Notes: a model not told the origin generated them from the sequence alone. Shown: positions 8,750 through 17,289, numbered from the stretch's first letter. The stretch is 53,808 bases of DNA from an uncultured Paenibacillaceae bacterium (GCA_937874515.1 CALNBV010000272.1:1-53808); one strand, 5' to 3'. Made by a program: numbers and translations.

Positions 8750-8940
8750 AGATTCTTCAACTCCCTCATGACCGTTTGGATAATGTGCTGATCTACGCCA
8801 TTAAAGAAGGAAATTTCGGTATTTGCCGTTTTGATTGTGCAGGTGGGATTTGAGGAAGGCACTACTGAATTGGTAGCAGAAGTATTTTCTTTTTCGGGGT
8901 GTAATGTTACGGGGACAATATTTAATAATTGTTGTGGCAT
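8746..8940 (-). CDS. tnpA: IS66 TnpA-like small accessory protein
   Basis: A 64-residue product occupies the tnpA position of the element. It starts with MPQQLLNIVPV and ends with IQTVMRELKNL. The final part resembles the end of short Firmicute IS66 TnpA proteins (TEISFFNGVDQHII). It is shorter than the proteobacterial TnpA. A good AAGGAGGTG site lies eight bases before the ATG at 8940. Confidence 0.8.
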   Translation of the reverse strand: MPQQLLNIVPVTLHPEKENTSATNSVVPSSNPTCTIKTANTEISFFNGVDQHIIQTVMRELKNL

Positions 8941-8992
8941 ATGAAAAGCACCTCCTTAAATTCATACGTCCATCGTACCAGGAGGTGCTGCT

Positions 8993-9421
8993 CTATTTGT
9001 ATGCGTTATTTGAATACGGGCTTACCATTAAACTAACAATAAATTTAGCCAAACTTTTTGCTACATCATCTGGAGCTCCAATTTTTTTCAATCCTTTAGC
9101 AAACATAGACTCTGTCCAGGACTCACCTTTATCCATCAAGTCTGCTACCTTTTTGGAATTGTTACGAATCCAATTGGCTCCTTTAGAACTAAAGGGTTTA
9201 ACCGCCTGGGATAATAACCAGCCACCAGCACGCAGTGCATTTTTAAAAGCTTTATAAGACCATGATACAACACCTTGAGTAGACCTTTGATTTGCTTTCG
9301 AGGATGTTTGTACAGAAGGCACTGAAGTAGAAGAAGATGATGCAGCAGAAACACCATTTACACCAAACGTGCCCACCAATAGCGATACGGATATTACTGT
9401 GGATATAATTTTCTTTTTCAC
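8993..9421 (-). CDS. Small secreted protein, C-terminus replaced by IS66 sequence
   Basis: The 142-residue product starts with a clear signal peptide (MKKKIISTVISVSLLVGTFGV, cleavage likely near VSAA). A Ser/Thr-rich spacer follows, then a cationic, tryptophan-containing segment with alternating helices (SYKAFKNALRAGGWLLSQAVKPF and later). I do not recognise the family; size and charge would fit a bacteriocin-like or surface peptide, which is inference. The last ten residues (VSPYSNNAYK) are encoded by the IS66 right end. Removing the element and one duplication copy restores ...FIVSLM followed by TAA, so the native protein is complete up to its last residue. Start is GTG at 9421 with GGGGG upstream. 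Confidence 0.7.
   Translation of the reverse strand: MKKKIISTVISVSLLVGTFGVNGVSAASSSSTSVPSVQTSSKANQRSTQGVVSWSYKAFKNALRAGGWLLSQAVKPFSSKGANWIRNNSKKVADLMDKGESWTESMFAKGLKKIGAPDDVAKSLAKFIVSLMVSPYSNNAYK
9026..9033. repeat. Right target-site duplication of the IS66 element
   Basis: CATTAAAC, identical to 6642-6649, immediately follows the right inverted repeat. Confidence 0.95.
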
Positions 9422-9502
9422 CCTTTAAATACCCCCTAATATATTAATTACAGAAAAATATTACCATGGAAAATACCGTTAATAGTATTAAGAAATTGTA
9501 AA

Positions 9503-9536
9503 AAAAGGCGGTCCCAATCTTCTGGGATCGCCTTTT
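9503..9536 (-). terminator. Terminator of the beta-eliminating lyase gene
   Basis: AAAAGGCGaTCCCA and TGGGAcCGCCTTTT form a stem on the minus strand followed by a T run. It lies just after the stop at 9549. Confidence 0.85.
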
Positions 9537-9548
9537 GCTATATTCATT

Positions 9549-10997
9549 TTATAAACTATCGCCGAAATCTTCTCTGAACTTCGCCATAAGTTTTTCTTGC
9601 CAATTCGAAACAGCTTCTAATTTACCGAAGAAGAAACGCAAAACTTTTGGTTCTTCTACGAATCGTAAACCGCCAATGAGTTCACGGTTTTCATAGAGCC
9701 AGCCAATGCGGTCTACAGCATATTTCACCTGGGAAAGGGTAAATACACGGCGAGGCATTGCTAAACGAAGAAGTTCCATATTAGAAAGGATTTCAGTTCC
9801 ATCTTCTTCACGTTGTTCGGATAAAGTACCCCGTTCCATGCCACGTACACCACTTACTAAGTAGAGGGCTGCAGCAAGAGCGCCAGCTGGGTATTCATTT
9901 TGAGGAACATGTCCCACGAACTCCATAGCATTAATATGGCAACCAAGACCACCAGCAGGAGTGATGACTGGAACACCTTTTTTCTGTAATTCATCAACCA
10001 TATACTCAATAAATTGAGGTCCTTGATTGACCATGTTTATATCCATAGTTTCTTCTAAACCAACAGCAATGGCTTCCATTTCGCGAACAGACATCCCACC
10101 GTAGGTTAGGAATCCTTCATAAAGAGTGACATATTCACGCATTTTCGTGTAGACTTCTTTACTTCTTGTACAGATCCCACCACCACGGGCGGAACCTAAT
10201 TTACGTGCGGAGAAATAGATAATATCAGAAAGATCAGCCATCTCACGGGTAATCTCTCTGATGCTCATTTCTTTGCATCTTTCTTCCCTACTCTTGATAA
10301 AATAGAGATTATCCGCCAAAAGGCTAGCATCCAATACGAGCATTACTCCATATTGGTCACACACTTTGCGTACTTCATTCATATTCTCAAGGGAGAAAGG
10401 TTGTCCACCAATCAAGTTTGTACCTGCCTCCATACGAACAAAGGCAATTTTATCCGCACCATTGGTTTCGATGAGATCAACCAATTTATTAATATCTAAA
10501 TTCCCTTTGAAGGGATTGTCACTGTTTACCTGTAATGCATCATCCAGGAAAGTTTCTTCTACTCTACCCCCATTTAATACAATATGGGCTTTAGTAGTGG
10601 TAAAATGATAGTTCATAGGAACAATCGTGCCCGGTGACACGTAAGTTTGAGATATAATATTTTCACAGGCTCTACCTTGATGGGCAGGAAGGAAATATTC
10701 TGTGCCGAAGATTTCTTTCACTTTATTTTCTAATTTCGTAAAGGTTTCAGAACCAGCATAGCTATCATCCGCTTCAAGCATTGCCGCTTGTTGGCGGTCA
10801 CTCATAGCGTTTACACCACTATCGGTAAGCATATCCATGAATACATCACGGTTTTTTAATAAGAATGTATTGTTACCTGCCTCCTGAATGGCTTCTAAAC
10901 GCTGTTCAATGGGCGGAAGGTTTAACTTCTGGACAATTCGCACTTTATGCATTTCAAGTGGAATTTTCTCTCCATAATAAAACTTAACTTTAGACAT
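9549..10997 (-). CDS. Divergent tryptophanase/tyrosine phenol-lyase family enzyme
   Basis: The 482-residue protein is a PLP enzyme of the aromatic amino acid beta-eliminating lyase family. Family signatures include NTFLLKNRDVFMDMLTDSG, NAMSD, YAGSETF, PAHQGRACENI, a TTT at 133-135, GGQP at 198-200 and EGFLTYGG. The substrate pocket looks more like tyrosine phenol-lyase than tryptophanase: Tyr80 in YAGS and GVRGMERG, whose arginine contacts the phenol in tyrosine phenol-lyase. Two PLP-site positions differ. The catalytic lysine motif reads SARKL (Lys266) instead of S(A/G)KKD, and the arginine expected after Asp223 (DSAR/DATR) is leucine. The reaction is probably a beta-elimination, but the substrate is uncertain. 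Monocistronic with its own terminator. Confidence 0.8.
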   Translation of the reverse strand: MSKVKFYYGEKIPLEMHKVRIVQKLNLPPIEQRLEAIQEAGNNTFLLKNRDVFMDMLTDSGVNAMSDRQQAAMLEADDSYAGSETFTKLENKVKEIFGTEYFLPAHQGRACENIISQTYVSPGTIVPMNYHFTTTKAHIVLNGGRVEETFLDDALQVNSDNPFKGNLDINKLVDLIETNGADKIAFVRMEAGTNLIGGQPFSLENMNEVRKVCDQYGVMLVLDASLLADNLYFIKSREERCKEMSIREITREMADLSDIIYFSARKLGSARGGGICTRSKEVYTKMREYVTLYEGFLTYGGMSVREMEAIAVGLEETMDINMVNQGPQFIEYMVDELQKKGVPVITPAGGLGCHINAMEFVGHVPQNEYPAGALAAALYLVSGVRGMERGTLSEQREEDGTEILSNMELLRLAMPRRVFTLSQVKYAVDRIGWLYENRELIGGLRFVEEPKVLRFFFGKLEAVSNWQEKLMAKFREDFGDSL

Positions 10998-11154
10998 TTT
11001 ACAATCACCACTCCTAGTCTTTTCCCCATAGATTTCATCGATGTTAAATTATAAATACCCTATTTAATAATAAGGGAAAAATCATGGGATTAATATAGCA
11101 ATTTTTTGAATTTATCTTTTTCGACATTGCAATCGTAGAAAGGGATTAGTAGAA

Positions 11155-13104
11155 ATGAAAAATAATGTTGATTTTTTTGCGCGAAAAAAGAAGGAAATTG
11201 GAGTTTCTTTAAATGAAGTTCAACAAAAAGCAGTGATGCATACTGAAGGGGAATTACTTCTTCTGGCTTCCCCAGGATCAGGAAAAACCACCACCATCGT
11301 CATGCGCATTGGTTATTTAATTGCCGAAAAAGGGATTGCCCCACACAGAATTAAGGCCGTCACCTTCAGCAGGACCTCTGCCCGGGATATGAAAGAACGT
11401 TTCGCACGTTTCTTCCCTGAGTTTCCCACGGATTGTGTGGATTTCTCCACCATTCATAGTTTAGCCTTTGAAGTCATTAGGGATTATTTCCGCAAAAGAC
11501 AAATCCCCTATCAACTGATTGAAGGGAATCTATCAGATTATCAGCCATTACATAAGAAAATGATTTTGCGAAACCTATTTAAACAACGTGTAGGGGAAAA
11601 TATTACTGATGATCAAATGGAGGAATTAACAACCTATATTAGCTTTATTAAAAACAAAATGGTCCCAGAACAAGAGTGGTCCCTTGTTTCTTGCAATGTC
11701 CCTGAGGCAGAAACCATCCTCCAGCAATATGAAACCTTCAAACGTTCTGGCTACAATAAATTGCTTCTGGATTATGATGATATGCTGACCATTGCCAACC
11801 AGGCTCTTGCCAGTGAACCGGAGCTATTACAAAAGTACCAGAACAAGTTTGATTACGTACTCACTGACGAAAGCCAGGATACATCCATGGTGCAACACGC
11901 CATCATTGAAAAACTGGTACAGGCCCATGGTAACCTGTGTGTTGTGGCAGATGATGACCAATCCATTTACACCTGGCGGGGCGCAGAACCACAATACCTG
12001 CTGCAATTTAAAGAGGTATATCCTGAGGCCACCATTCTCATGATGGAACAAAACTACCGCTCATCAAAGGAAATTGTGGATGCGGCCAACCACTTCATTA
12101 AGCGAAACAAAGCCAGGTATAACAAAAATATGTTTACAGAAAACCCGTCTGCCAAACCTATTATTATGAAACGATTTGTGGATTATAAGTACCAGGCAAA
12201 ATATTTAGTTAAACGGATTGGGAAGTTAGAGAACCTGAATGAAGTCGCTATTCTGTACCGAAATAATTCCTCTTCCATTCTATTAATGAATGAATTCGAA
12301 CGGGCAGGCATTCCTTTTTACATAAAAGACACAGACAATCGTTTCTTCTCCCATTGGATCCTGGAAGATATCTTGAATTTTATGAGAATGACCTTCAATG
12401 ATCGGCGCCCTGACATTTTGGAGAGAATCCATACGAAATTTAATGGCTACATTACCCGGGAGCAAATGGCCGCCATTAGGCACATTAATAATCAACAATC
12501 GGTGTTTGAGAATTTGCTAAATCATGGAGAAGTAAAAGGATACCAATATAAATTAATAAAAGAGTGCAAAGAAACCTTTCAACAAATGAAGGGCAAGCCA
12601 CCTTTACAGGTCATTGGCATGATTCGGGACCAATTAGGCTATGAAAAGGCTCTGGAAAAGATGTGTGAACGCCTGGGCTTTCGCAAAGAATATCTCATTG
12701 GCATTCTTAATACCCTGGAGGAAATTGCAGACCAGCTAGATACAATGGAAGAATTCGCCCATCGCCTAAAACACCTTGAGTCTGTTATGAAAACGGCAAA
12801 ATATAAAAACAATGACAACGGGGTCACCTTCTCTACTTTTCACAGTGCAAAGGGGTTGGAATTTAAACGAGTCTATATGATTGACCTGGTAGAGGGCGTG
12901 ATTCCTGCAAAGGAAGATATCCAAAACTGTGATAAAGGAAAATGCGCCCAAATGGAAGAAGCTACTCGCCTCTTTTATGTAGGCATGACCCGGGCAAAAA
13001 AGCATTTGGAATTGCTCACGTACAAAGAAAAGGATGGCAGCCAGGAAAAAACTTCTCAATTCTTATTGGATGTTGCGAAAATTGTTAAAAATCAAACCTT
13101 ATAA
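11155..13104 (+). CDS. UvrD/PcrA-type superfamily 1 DNA helicase
   Basis: At 649 residues this is shorter than PcrA (about 740). The motifs are in the correct order: Walker A ASPGSGKTTT (residues 39-48), FSRTSARDM (Ia), DESQD (motif II), VADDDQSIYTWRGA (III), QNYRS (IV), TFHSAKGLEF (V) and RLFYVGMTRAKK (VI). It unwinds DNA 3' to 5' with ATP and probably acts in repair or replication restart. The C-terminal PcrA extension is missing, as in accessory helicases of bacilli. The ATG at 11155 follows AAAGGGATTAG. The gene is divergent from the lyase gene and has its own terminator. Confidence 0.9.
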   Translation: MKNNVDFFARKKKEIGVSLNEVQQKAVMHTEGELLLLASPGSGKTTTIVMRIGYLIAEKGIAPHRIKAVTFSRTSARDMKERFARFFPEFPTDCVDFSTIHSLAFEVIRDYFRKRQIPYQLIEGNLSDYQPLHKKMILRNLFKQRVGENITDDQMEELTTYISFIKNKMVPEQEWSLVSCNVPEAETILQQYETFKRSGYNKLLLDYDDMLTIANQALASEPELLQKYQNKFDYVLTDESQDTSMVQHAIIEKLVQAHGNLCVVADDDQSIYTWRGAEPQYLLQFKEVYPEATILMMEQNYRSSKEIVDAANHFIKRNKARYNKNMFTENPSAKPIIMKRFVDYKYQAKYLVKRIGKLENLNEVAILYRNNSSSILLMNEFERAGIPFYIKDTDNRFFSHWILEDILNFMRMTFNDRRPDILERIHTKFNGYITREQMAAIRHINNQQSVFENLLNHGEVKGYQYKLIKECKETFQQMKGKPPLQVIGMIRDQLGYEKALEKMCERLGFRKEYLIGILNTLEEIADQLDTMEEFAHRLKHLESVMKTAKYKNNDNGVTFSTFHSAKGLEFKRVYMIDLVEGVIPAKEDIQNCDKGKCAQMEEATRLFYVGMTRAKKHLELLTYKEKDGSQEKTSQFLLDVAKIVKNQTL

Positions 13105-13138
13105 GCCCATTCCCTGGGTTATTCAGGGATGGGCTTTT
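13103..13138 (+). terminator. Terminator of the helicase gene
   Basis: AAGCCCATTCCCTG and CAGGGATGGGCTT form a stem followed by TTTG; the first bases overlap the stop codon. Confidence 0.9.
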
Positions 13139-13211
13139 GTCTTATTTTGCTGAAATTTGTTGTAAAAATTGGAAAAGTCTTAGTGAAAATAGGGAGGAAT
13201 TTTCAGAATAG

Positions 13212-13279
13212 TTGTCTAATAAAGTAAAAACAGATACAGATAAATAAAAATAAGTAGTACAGTTTTTTATATTAGACAA
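13212..13279. promoter_or_regulatory. Inverted TTGTCTAATA pair upstream of lcfB
   Basis: TTGTCTAATA at 13212-13221 and its exact reverse complement TATTAGACAA at 13270-13279 flank the likely promoter of the acyl-CoA ligase. The first copy could supply a -35 element (TTGTCT) and the second sits just before the AAAGGGATGG ribosome binding site. Exact 10-base arms 48 bases apart suggest a looped operator, but no known regulator consensus is recognised. Confidence 0.4.
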
Positions 13280-13298
13280 AAAGGGATGGTACAGATCG

Positions 13299-14825
13299 AT
13301 GACACTTGTGGACTTTTTAAGAAATTCAGCAATTCAGCATCCAGATCAACTAGCTTATATTTGTCGCACCGAAAAAGAAACCTATGAAGGGGTATACCAA
13401 AAAGTAAAAAACATCGCTACCCATTTAATAGAAATGGGAGTGCAAAAAGGAGACCCTGTTGCTTTATTGTTAAACAATTCTTCTGAATTTGTATTGGCTT
13501 ATTACGGGATCTTAACAGCAGGAGCTGTGGTTATTCCTATAAATCCCATTTATACTCAACATGAAATTCAATACATTCTTGAAAATAGCCAGAGTAAAAT
13601 TGCTATTGCCACCAATGATTTAAAGGCAGCCTTTACTCAATTGCACGCTAAACTCTTTCATTTAAATCAAGTTGTCTTTGTAGGCGAAGAACCCCAGGAA
13701 GAATGGGCTGTCCCTTTTACTCAGTTAGTAGAGGCTCCTGTTGGCATACATGGGGATTTCCCAACCCTTACAGAAGATGATTTATCCGTTATATTATATA
13801 CATCTGGCACCACAGGCAGACCCAAAGGAGCTATGTTATCCCATGGGAATCTAGGCAGCAATGCCCTTGCAATTGTTGAACAAATGGGCATTAAAAAAGA
13901 TGTGAAAGCCATCAATGTCTTGCCTATGTTCCATGTTTTTGGCATGACCGTGGGGCTGAATGCTACTATTTCCCTGGGAGGAACCCTGGTGATTGTCCCT
14001 CGCTTCAGCCCAAAAGAAGTAGTAGAAACCATCCGGGATACGAAGGCTACCCTCCTCCCTGGTGTACCTACCATGTATAATTTCTTGCTTAATTATGAAG
14101 AGGCAACCCGTGAGGATTTATCTTCTTTAACCATTTGCATGTCAGGGGGAGCTGCTATGCCAGTCGCCCTTCTCAATAATTTCGAAGAAAAATTCGGGCT
14201 TGTGATTTATGAAGGGTATGGACTATCAGAATCCTCTCCTTTTACTCATTTTAGTTCCGAACACAGGGGTCGGAGGATTGGCGCCATTGGCCGCAATGTT
14301 CCAGGTGTGACCTGCAAAGTTGTGGATGAAGAAGATGTAGAACTTCCCCGTGGCCAGGTGGGCGAATTGGCAGTGCAAGGGCCTAATGTAATGAAAGGGT
14401 ATTTAAACATGCCAGAGGAAACGGCTTATACCATGCGTAACGGTTGGCTTCATACAGGGGATATGGCCTACATTGATGAAGAAGGCTTTGCATACATCGT
14501 TGACCGGAAAAAGGATATGGTCATCGTGGGCGGTTACAATGTATACCCACGTGAAGTGGAAGAGGTATTGTACAAGCATGCAAGCATCGTGGAAGCTGCG
14601 GTAACCGGCGTACCTGATGAAGCCTATGGCGAAATTGTTTGCGCCTATGTTGTTGTACGGGATCCTTTTTTAACAGAAGAAACCATCATTGAATACTGCA
14701 AGGAACATTTAGCAAAATATAAAGTCCCACGTAAAGTTGTGTTCATGGAGGAACTACCAAAAAATACCACAGGCAAAATTCTTCGCAGAGTTTTGCGGGA
14801 TCAAAATAAAGTGAGTGTAAATTAA
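13299..14825 (+). CDS. lcfB: Long-chain fatty-acid--CoA ligase
   Basis: The 508-residue enzyme activates fatty acids to acyl-CoA through an acyl-adenylate. It has the AMP-binding signature YTSGTTGRPKGAMLSHGN (about residues 165-182), the A5 motif YEGYGLSE, the A7 motif GWLHTGDMAYIDEEGF, the A8 hinge DRKKDMVIVGGYNVYPREVEE and the A10 lysine in PKNTTGKILRR. Length and sequence resemble Bacillus LcfB (YhfL). The ATG at 13299 follows AAAGGGATGG. It is monocistronic. Regulation may involve the inverted repeat upstream. Confidence 0.9.
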   Translation: MTLVDFLRNSAIQHPDQLAYICRTEKETYEGVYQKVKNIATHLIEMGVQKGDPVALLLNNSSEFVLAYYGILTAGAVVIPINPIYTQHEIQYILENSQSKIAIATNDLKAAFTQLHAKLFHLNQVVFVGEEPQEEWAVPFTQLVEAPVGIHGDFPTLTEDDLSVILYTSGTTGRPKGAMLSHGNLGSNALAIVEQMGIKKDVKAINVLPMFHVFGMTVGLNATISLGGTLVIVPRFSPKEVVETIRDTKATLLPGVPTMYNFLLNYEEATREDLSSLTICMSGGAAMPVALLNNFEEKFGLVIYEGYGLSESSPFTHFSSEHRGRRIGAIGRNVPGVTCKVVDEEDVELPRGQVGELAVQGPNVMKGYLNMPEETAYTMRNGWLHTGDMAYIDEEGFAYIVDRKKDMVIVGGYNVYPREVEEVLYKHASIVEAAVTGVPDEAYGEIVCAYVVVRDPFLTEETIIEYCKEHLAKYKVPRKVVFMEELPKNTTGKILRRVLRDQNKVSVN

Positions 14826-14857
14826 CACAACCCGGGCATAGCCCGGGTTGTGTTTTT
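14825..14857 (+). terminator. Terminator of lcfB
   Basis: ACACAACCCGGGC and GCCCGGGTTGTGT pair perfectly and are followed by TTTT. Confidence 0.92.
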
Positions 14858-14870
14858 CTGGTTCAAGGCA

Positions 14871-14897
14871 GAGTATTCACTTATATATATCTATTTT
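14871..14897 (+). promoter_or_regulatory. 27-bp motif shared with the speD upstream region
   Basis: GAGTATTCACT, one variable base, then ATATATATCTATTTT occurs here and again at 17290-17316 with one difference in 27 bases. Here it lies about 60 bases upstream of a TATAAT (14956-14961) that has a poor -35 element, so an activator or a second promoter is plausible. Confidence 0.6.
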
Positions 14898-14994
14898 TGG
14901 ATGCAAATCTTATTAAAATCCAGTGTTCGTCCACACCCTAAACAAAACTGAAACATATAATAATTTTGAACTTTTAATTTAGAGGTGATGATTA

Positions 14995-16752
14995 TTGAAC
15001 AATGGATTGCCACCTGAACACAACAGGGGAGATTCCTTCGATGTGATTGAACTACAACAACTATTAAAGGGACCCCATCGCATTCTCTTTGAGGGGAAAA
15101 GCCCATATCAGGATGTCCTTCTCATTGAATCGAAAAATATTCGTATATACTTGAATCAACAATTAGATGTAACATCATTAGATGAGGGGATTTACCATGC
15201 AGCACTGGTTCATCCTGGAATGGAAATATCTCTTCAACATGAAAGGATTTTAATTTTAGGTGGAGAAAATGGATTAGCCTTACGTGAAGTATTTAAATTC
15301 GATGGAATAAAACATGTGAGTGTTGTGCCTTTAAACCATGGTTTTTTACAAGCAGTAAAGTCCCTTCCAGAAATGACAAAGTTAAATGAAGGGGCTTTTT
15401 ATGATATGCGGGTTGATGTATTAACAAATAGCATTGAAGAATTTTTAAACAATACACATCAACCCTATCATGTCATCATTATGGATCTTCCTGACCCAGT
15501 AAATGAGAGGATAAGCCAACTCTATACTTTAGAAACCTTCCAGAAATTATCCAACATAGTAACAGAGAATGGACTTATCATCTGTCAATCCAATTCCCTG
15601 GACGAATCCCCCACTATTTTCTGGAGTATAGCCAGAACCATGGAGGAGTCTGGACTAGATTCTTTAAGCTATCATGTCAAGCTCCCCTGGATGGGTGATT
15701 GGGGATTTACCCTTGCACGAAAAGGAGCCATTCCTCACTTTTCTCTTCCTGAAAAACAAATAACCTGGTCTCAATTTTCACCTAAAATACTATCTTATCG
15801 TAATCATGCCCTAGTTAACAGGAAAGATAATAAAACTCACTTAAACTATGACCCAACAAGGGAAAGTGAATTAGAATTTAATAATGAATTTAAGGAACTT
15901 CAACATTTACTTGCTGGACCCCATACTATTCTCTATCAAAATAACAATAGCAATCCAAACGTTTTAGTATTAGAAACCAGAGATATCCGCTTATATTTAG
16001 ATAAGCAATTACAATTTAGTTCTTTAGATGAACAATTTTATCATGAGGCCCTGGTTCATCCAGCCTTAACCATGGTTCCTGTTAGGAATCGAATTCTGGT
16101 TGTTGGCGGCGGGGATGGCTTAGCCATTCGGGAAATTCTAAAATATCCTGATGTGGACCACATCCATCTGGTTGACCTTGATCCTTTAATTTTGCAAGTT
16201 GCTACCAGGGAACCCACTGTTGTTACCATTAACAAAGGAGCACTACTTCATCCAATAGTGACCATACACCAACAAGATATTCGCTTATTTATCGAACAAT
16301 ATAAAATACCTTACAACGTAATTATCGTGGATTTGCCCGACCCTGCTGATGGAGAAATAGGCAGTTTATATACGGTAGAATTTTTCAAACAATTAGGTGA
16401 TCTCTTAACTGACGATGGCATTCTCGTTTGTCAGTCCCATTCACCAGAAAATGCCCCTCTTGTTTTCTGGAGCATCGGACTAACCATACAAGCCTCAGGT
16501 TTTCATCTCCAAAGTTACCATGTCTATGTCCCTTCCTTTGATGATTGGGGATTCCACCTGGCAGGAAAAAAACCACTCCTTCTAAAAAACAAAATCCATG
16601 CTTCCCACCATACCCTCCCAGAAGATTTATCATCCTTATTTACTTTTCCCGAAAAAATCCAAACCCTCATGAAACAATCCAAGGTTAATTCATTAAAACA
16701 GCTAACTTTACATGAATTTTATCAACAGGCTGCCAGGAATAACTCTCTTTGA
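14995..16752 (+). CDS. Tandem spermidine synthase-like protein (two aminopropyltransferase domains)
   Basis: The 585-residue protein is two spermidine synthase-like units in a row (about 20-285 and 300-575), each starting GPHxIL and containing SLDExxYHxALVHP. The second unit has the usual methyltransferase-fold ligand motifs GGGDG (371-375) and VDLDP (393-397) plus VIIVDLPDP. In the first unit these read GGENG (89-93) and VVPLN, while VIIMDLPDP is kept, so the first half probably does not bind decarboxylated S-adenosylmethionine well. I infer polyamine synthesis because speD faces it. A TTG start at 14995 follows AGAGGTG. Ordinary SpeE is about 280 residues, so this is a duplication-fusion. 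Confidence 0.8.
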   Translation: MNNGLPPEHNRGDSFDVIELQQLLKGPHRILFEGKSPYQDVLLIESKNIRIYLNQQLDVTSLDEGIYHAALVHPGMEISLQHERILILGGENGLALREVFKFDGIKHVSVVPLNHGFLQAVKSLPEMTKLNEGAFYDMRVDVLTNSIEEFLNNTHQPYHVIIMDLPDPVNERISQLYTLETFQKLSNIVTENGLIICQSNSLDESPTIFWSIARTMEESGLDSLSYHVKLPWMGDWGFTLARKGAIPHFSLPEKQITWSQFSPKILSYRNHALVNRKDNKTHLNYDPTRESELEFNNEFKELQHLLAGPHTILYQNNNSNPNVLVLETRDIRLYLDKQLQFSSLDEQFYHEALVHPALTMVPVRNRILVVGGGDGLAIREILKYPDVDHIHLVDLDPLILQVATREPTVVTINKGALLHPIVTIHQQDIRLFIEQYKIPYNVIIVDLPDPADGEIGSLYTVEFFKQLGDLLTDDGILVCQSHSPENAPLVFWSIGLTIQASGFHLQSYHVYVPSFDDWGFHLAGKKPLLLKNKIHASHHTLPEDLSSLFTFPEKIQTLMKQSKVNSLKQLTLHEFYQQAARNNSL

Positions 16753-16760
16753 ACGATAGT

Positions 16761-16801
16761 AAATAATAATAACCCGGGCTTAGCCTGGGTTATTATTATT
16801 T
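16761..16801. terminator. Bidirectional terminator between the SpeE-like gene and speD
   Basis: AAATAATAATAACCCGGGC and GCCTGGGTTATTATTATTT form a long stem between two convergent genes. It overlaps the speD stop codon. Confidence 0.85.
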
Positions 16802-17209
16802 ACTATGATCCTCTCCCTCCCAATGAAGAATAAGTTGAGGTTCCGTTATGTCTATTTCCCCCATTCCCCTAATAAATTGTTTTGCAAATGCTTCTTTTGG
16901 TTTTAAATGAGCTAACAACGTATTCATAGCCACCTGTGGTTCTAAGGTGTTTCCACATGTATAACAATCAACAGCAGCATATCCTTTTTCGGGATACGTA
17001 TGAATGGAAAAGTGACTTTCGGAGAGTACAAGAAAGACGGTCACTCCTTCTGGAGAAAATTGTTTCGATTGGACTAATAAAATTGTTGCTCCACATTCAT
17101 CTGCTGCCAGTACCATTGAACGCTCTAAAAATTCTTTATTATTCAGGACATCATAAGGAACTCCCCAGACATCTACTGCTAAATGCCTTCCGTAAGTTAA
17201 ATATTCCAT
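16796..17209 (-). CDS. speD: S-adenosylmethionine decarboxylase proenzyme
   Basis: The 137-residue protein is the short prokaryotic AdoMet decarboxylase, which supplies the aminopropyl donor for spermidine. It self-cleaves to make a pyruvoyl group: the site is LSESH, with Glu64-Ser65 as the scissile bond, followed by FSIHTYPEKGYAAVDCYTCG containing the catalytic cysteine. The ATG at 17209 has a GGGAGGTGG site upstream; longer reading frames to 17329 lack family likeness. It is convergent with the SpeE-like gene and carries the same 27-bp motif upstream. Confidence 0.95.
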   Translation of the reverse strand: MEYLTYGRHLAVDVWGVPYDVLNNKEFLERSMVLAADECGATILLVQSKQFSPEGVTVFLVLSESHFSIHTYPEKGYAAVDCYTCGNTLEPQVAMNTLLAHLKPKEAFAKQFIRGMGEIDITEPQLILHWEGEDHSK

Positions 17210-17289
17210 CTGACAAACCACCTCCCTTCCCTTAAGTAATAAAAAAGTATACAATTTACAATATGTAAGGAATTCCAAAGGGTTTGTAC

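Larger units (their letters stand above)
6650..9025 (-). mobile_element. Complete IS66-family insertion sequence, 2376 bp
   Basis: The element is bounded by inverted repeats beginning GTAAGCCCG at 6650 and, on the other strand, at 9025. It is flanked by the 8-bp duplication CATTAAAC. All three IS66 genes (tnpA, tnpB, tnpC) are present in order on the minus strand and look intact, so it may be active. Near the left end there is a GCGTACC...GGTACGC hairpin at about 6670-6690. The insertion is recent by appearance because the duplication and inverted ends are exact. It hit the last codons of the secreted-protein gene at 8993-9421. Confidence 0.95.

Noticed and set aside
10366..10608. Plus-strand open frame inside the lyase gene
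   Set aside because: Antisense shadow of a well-supported gene.
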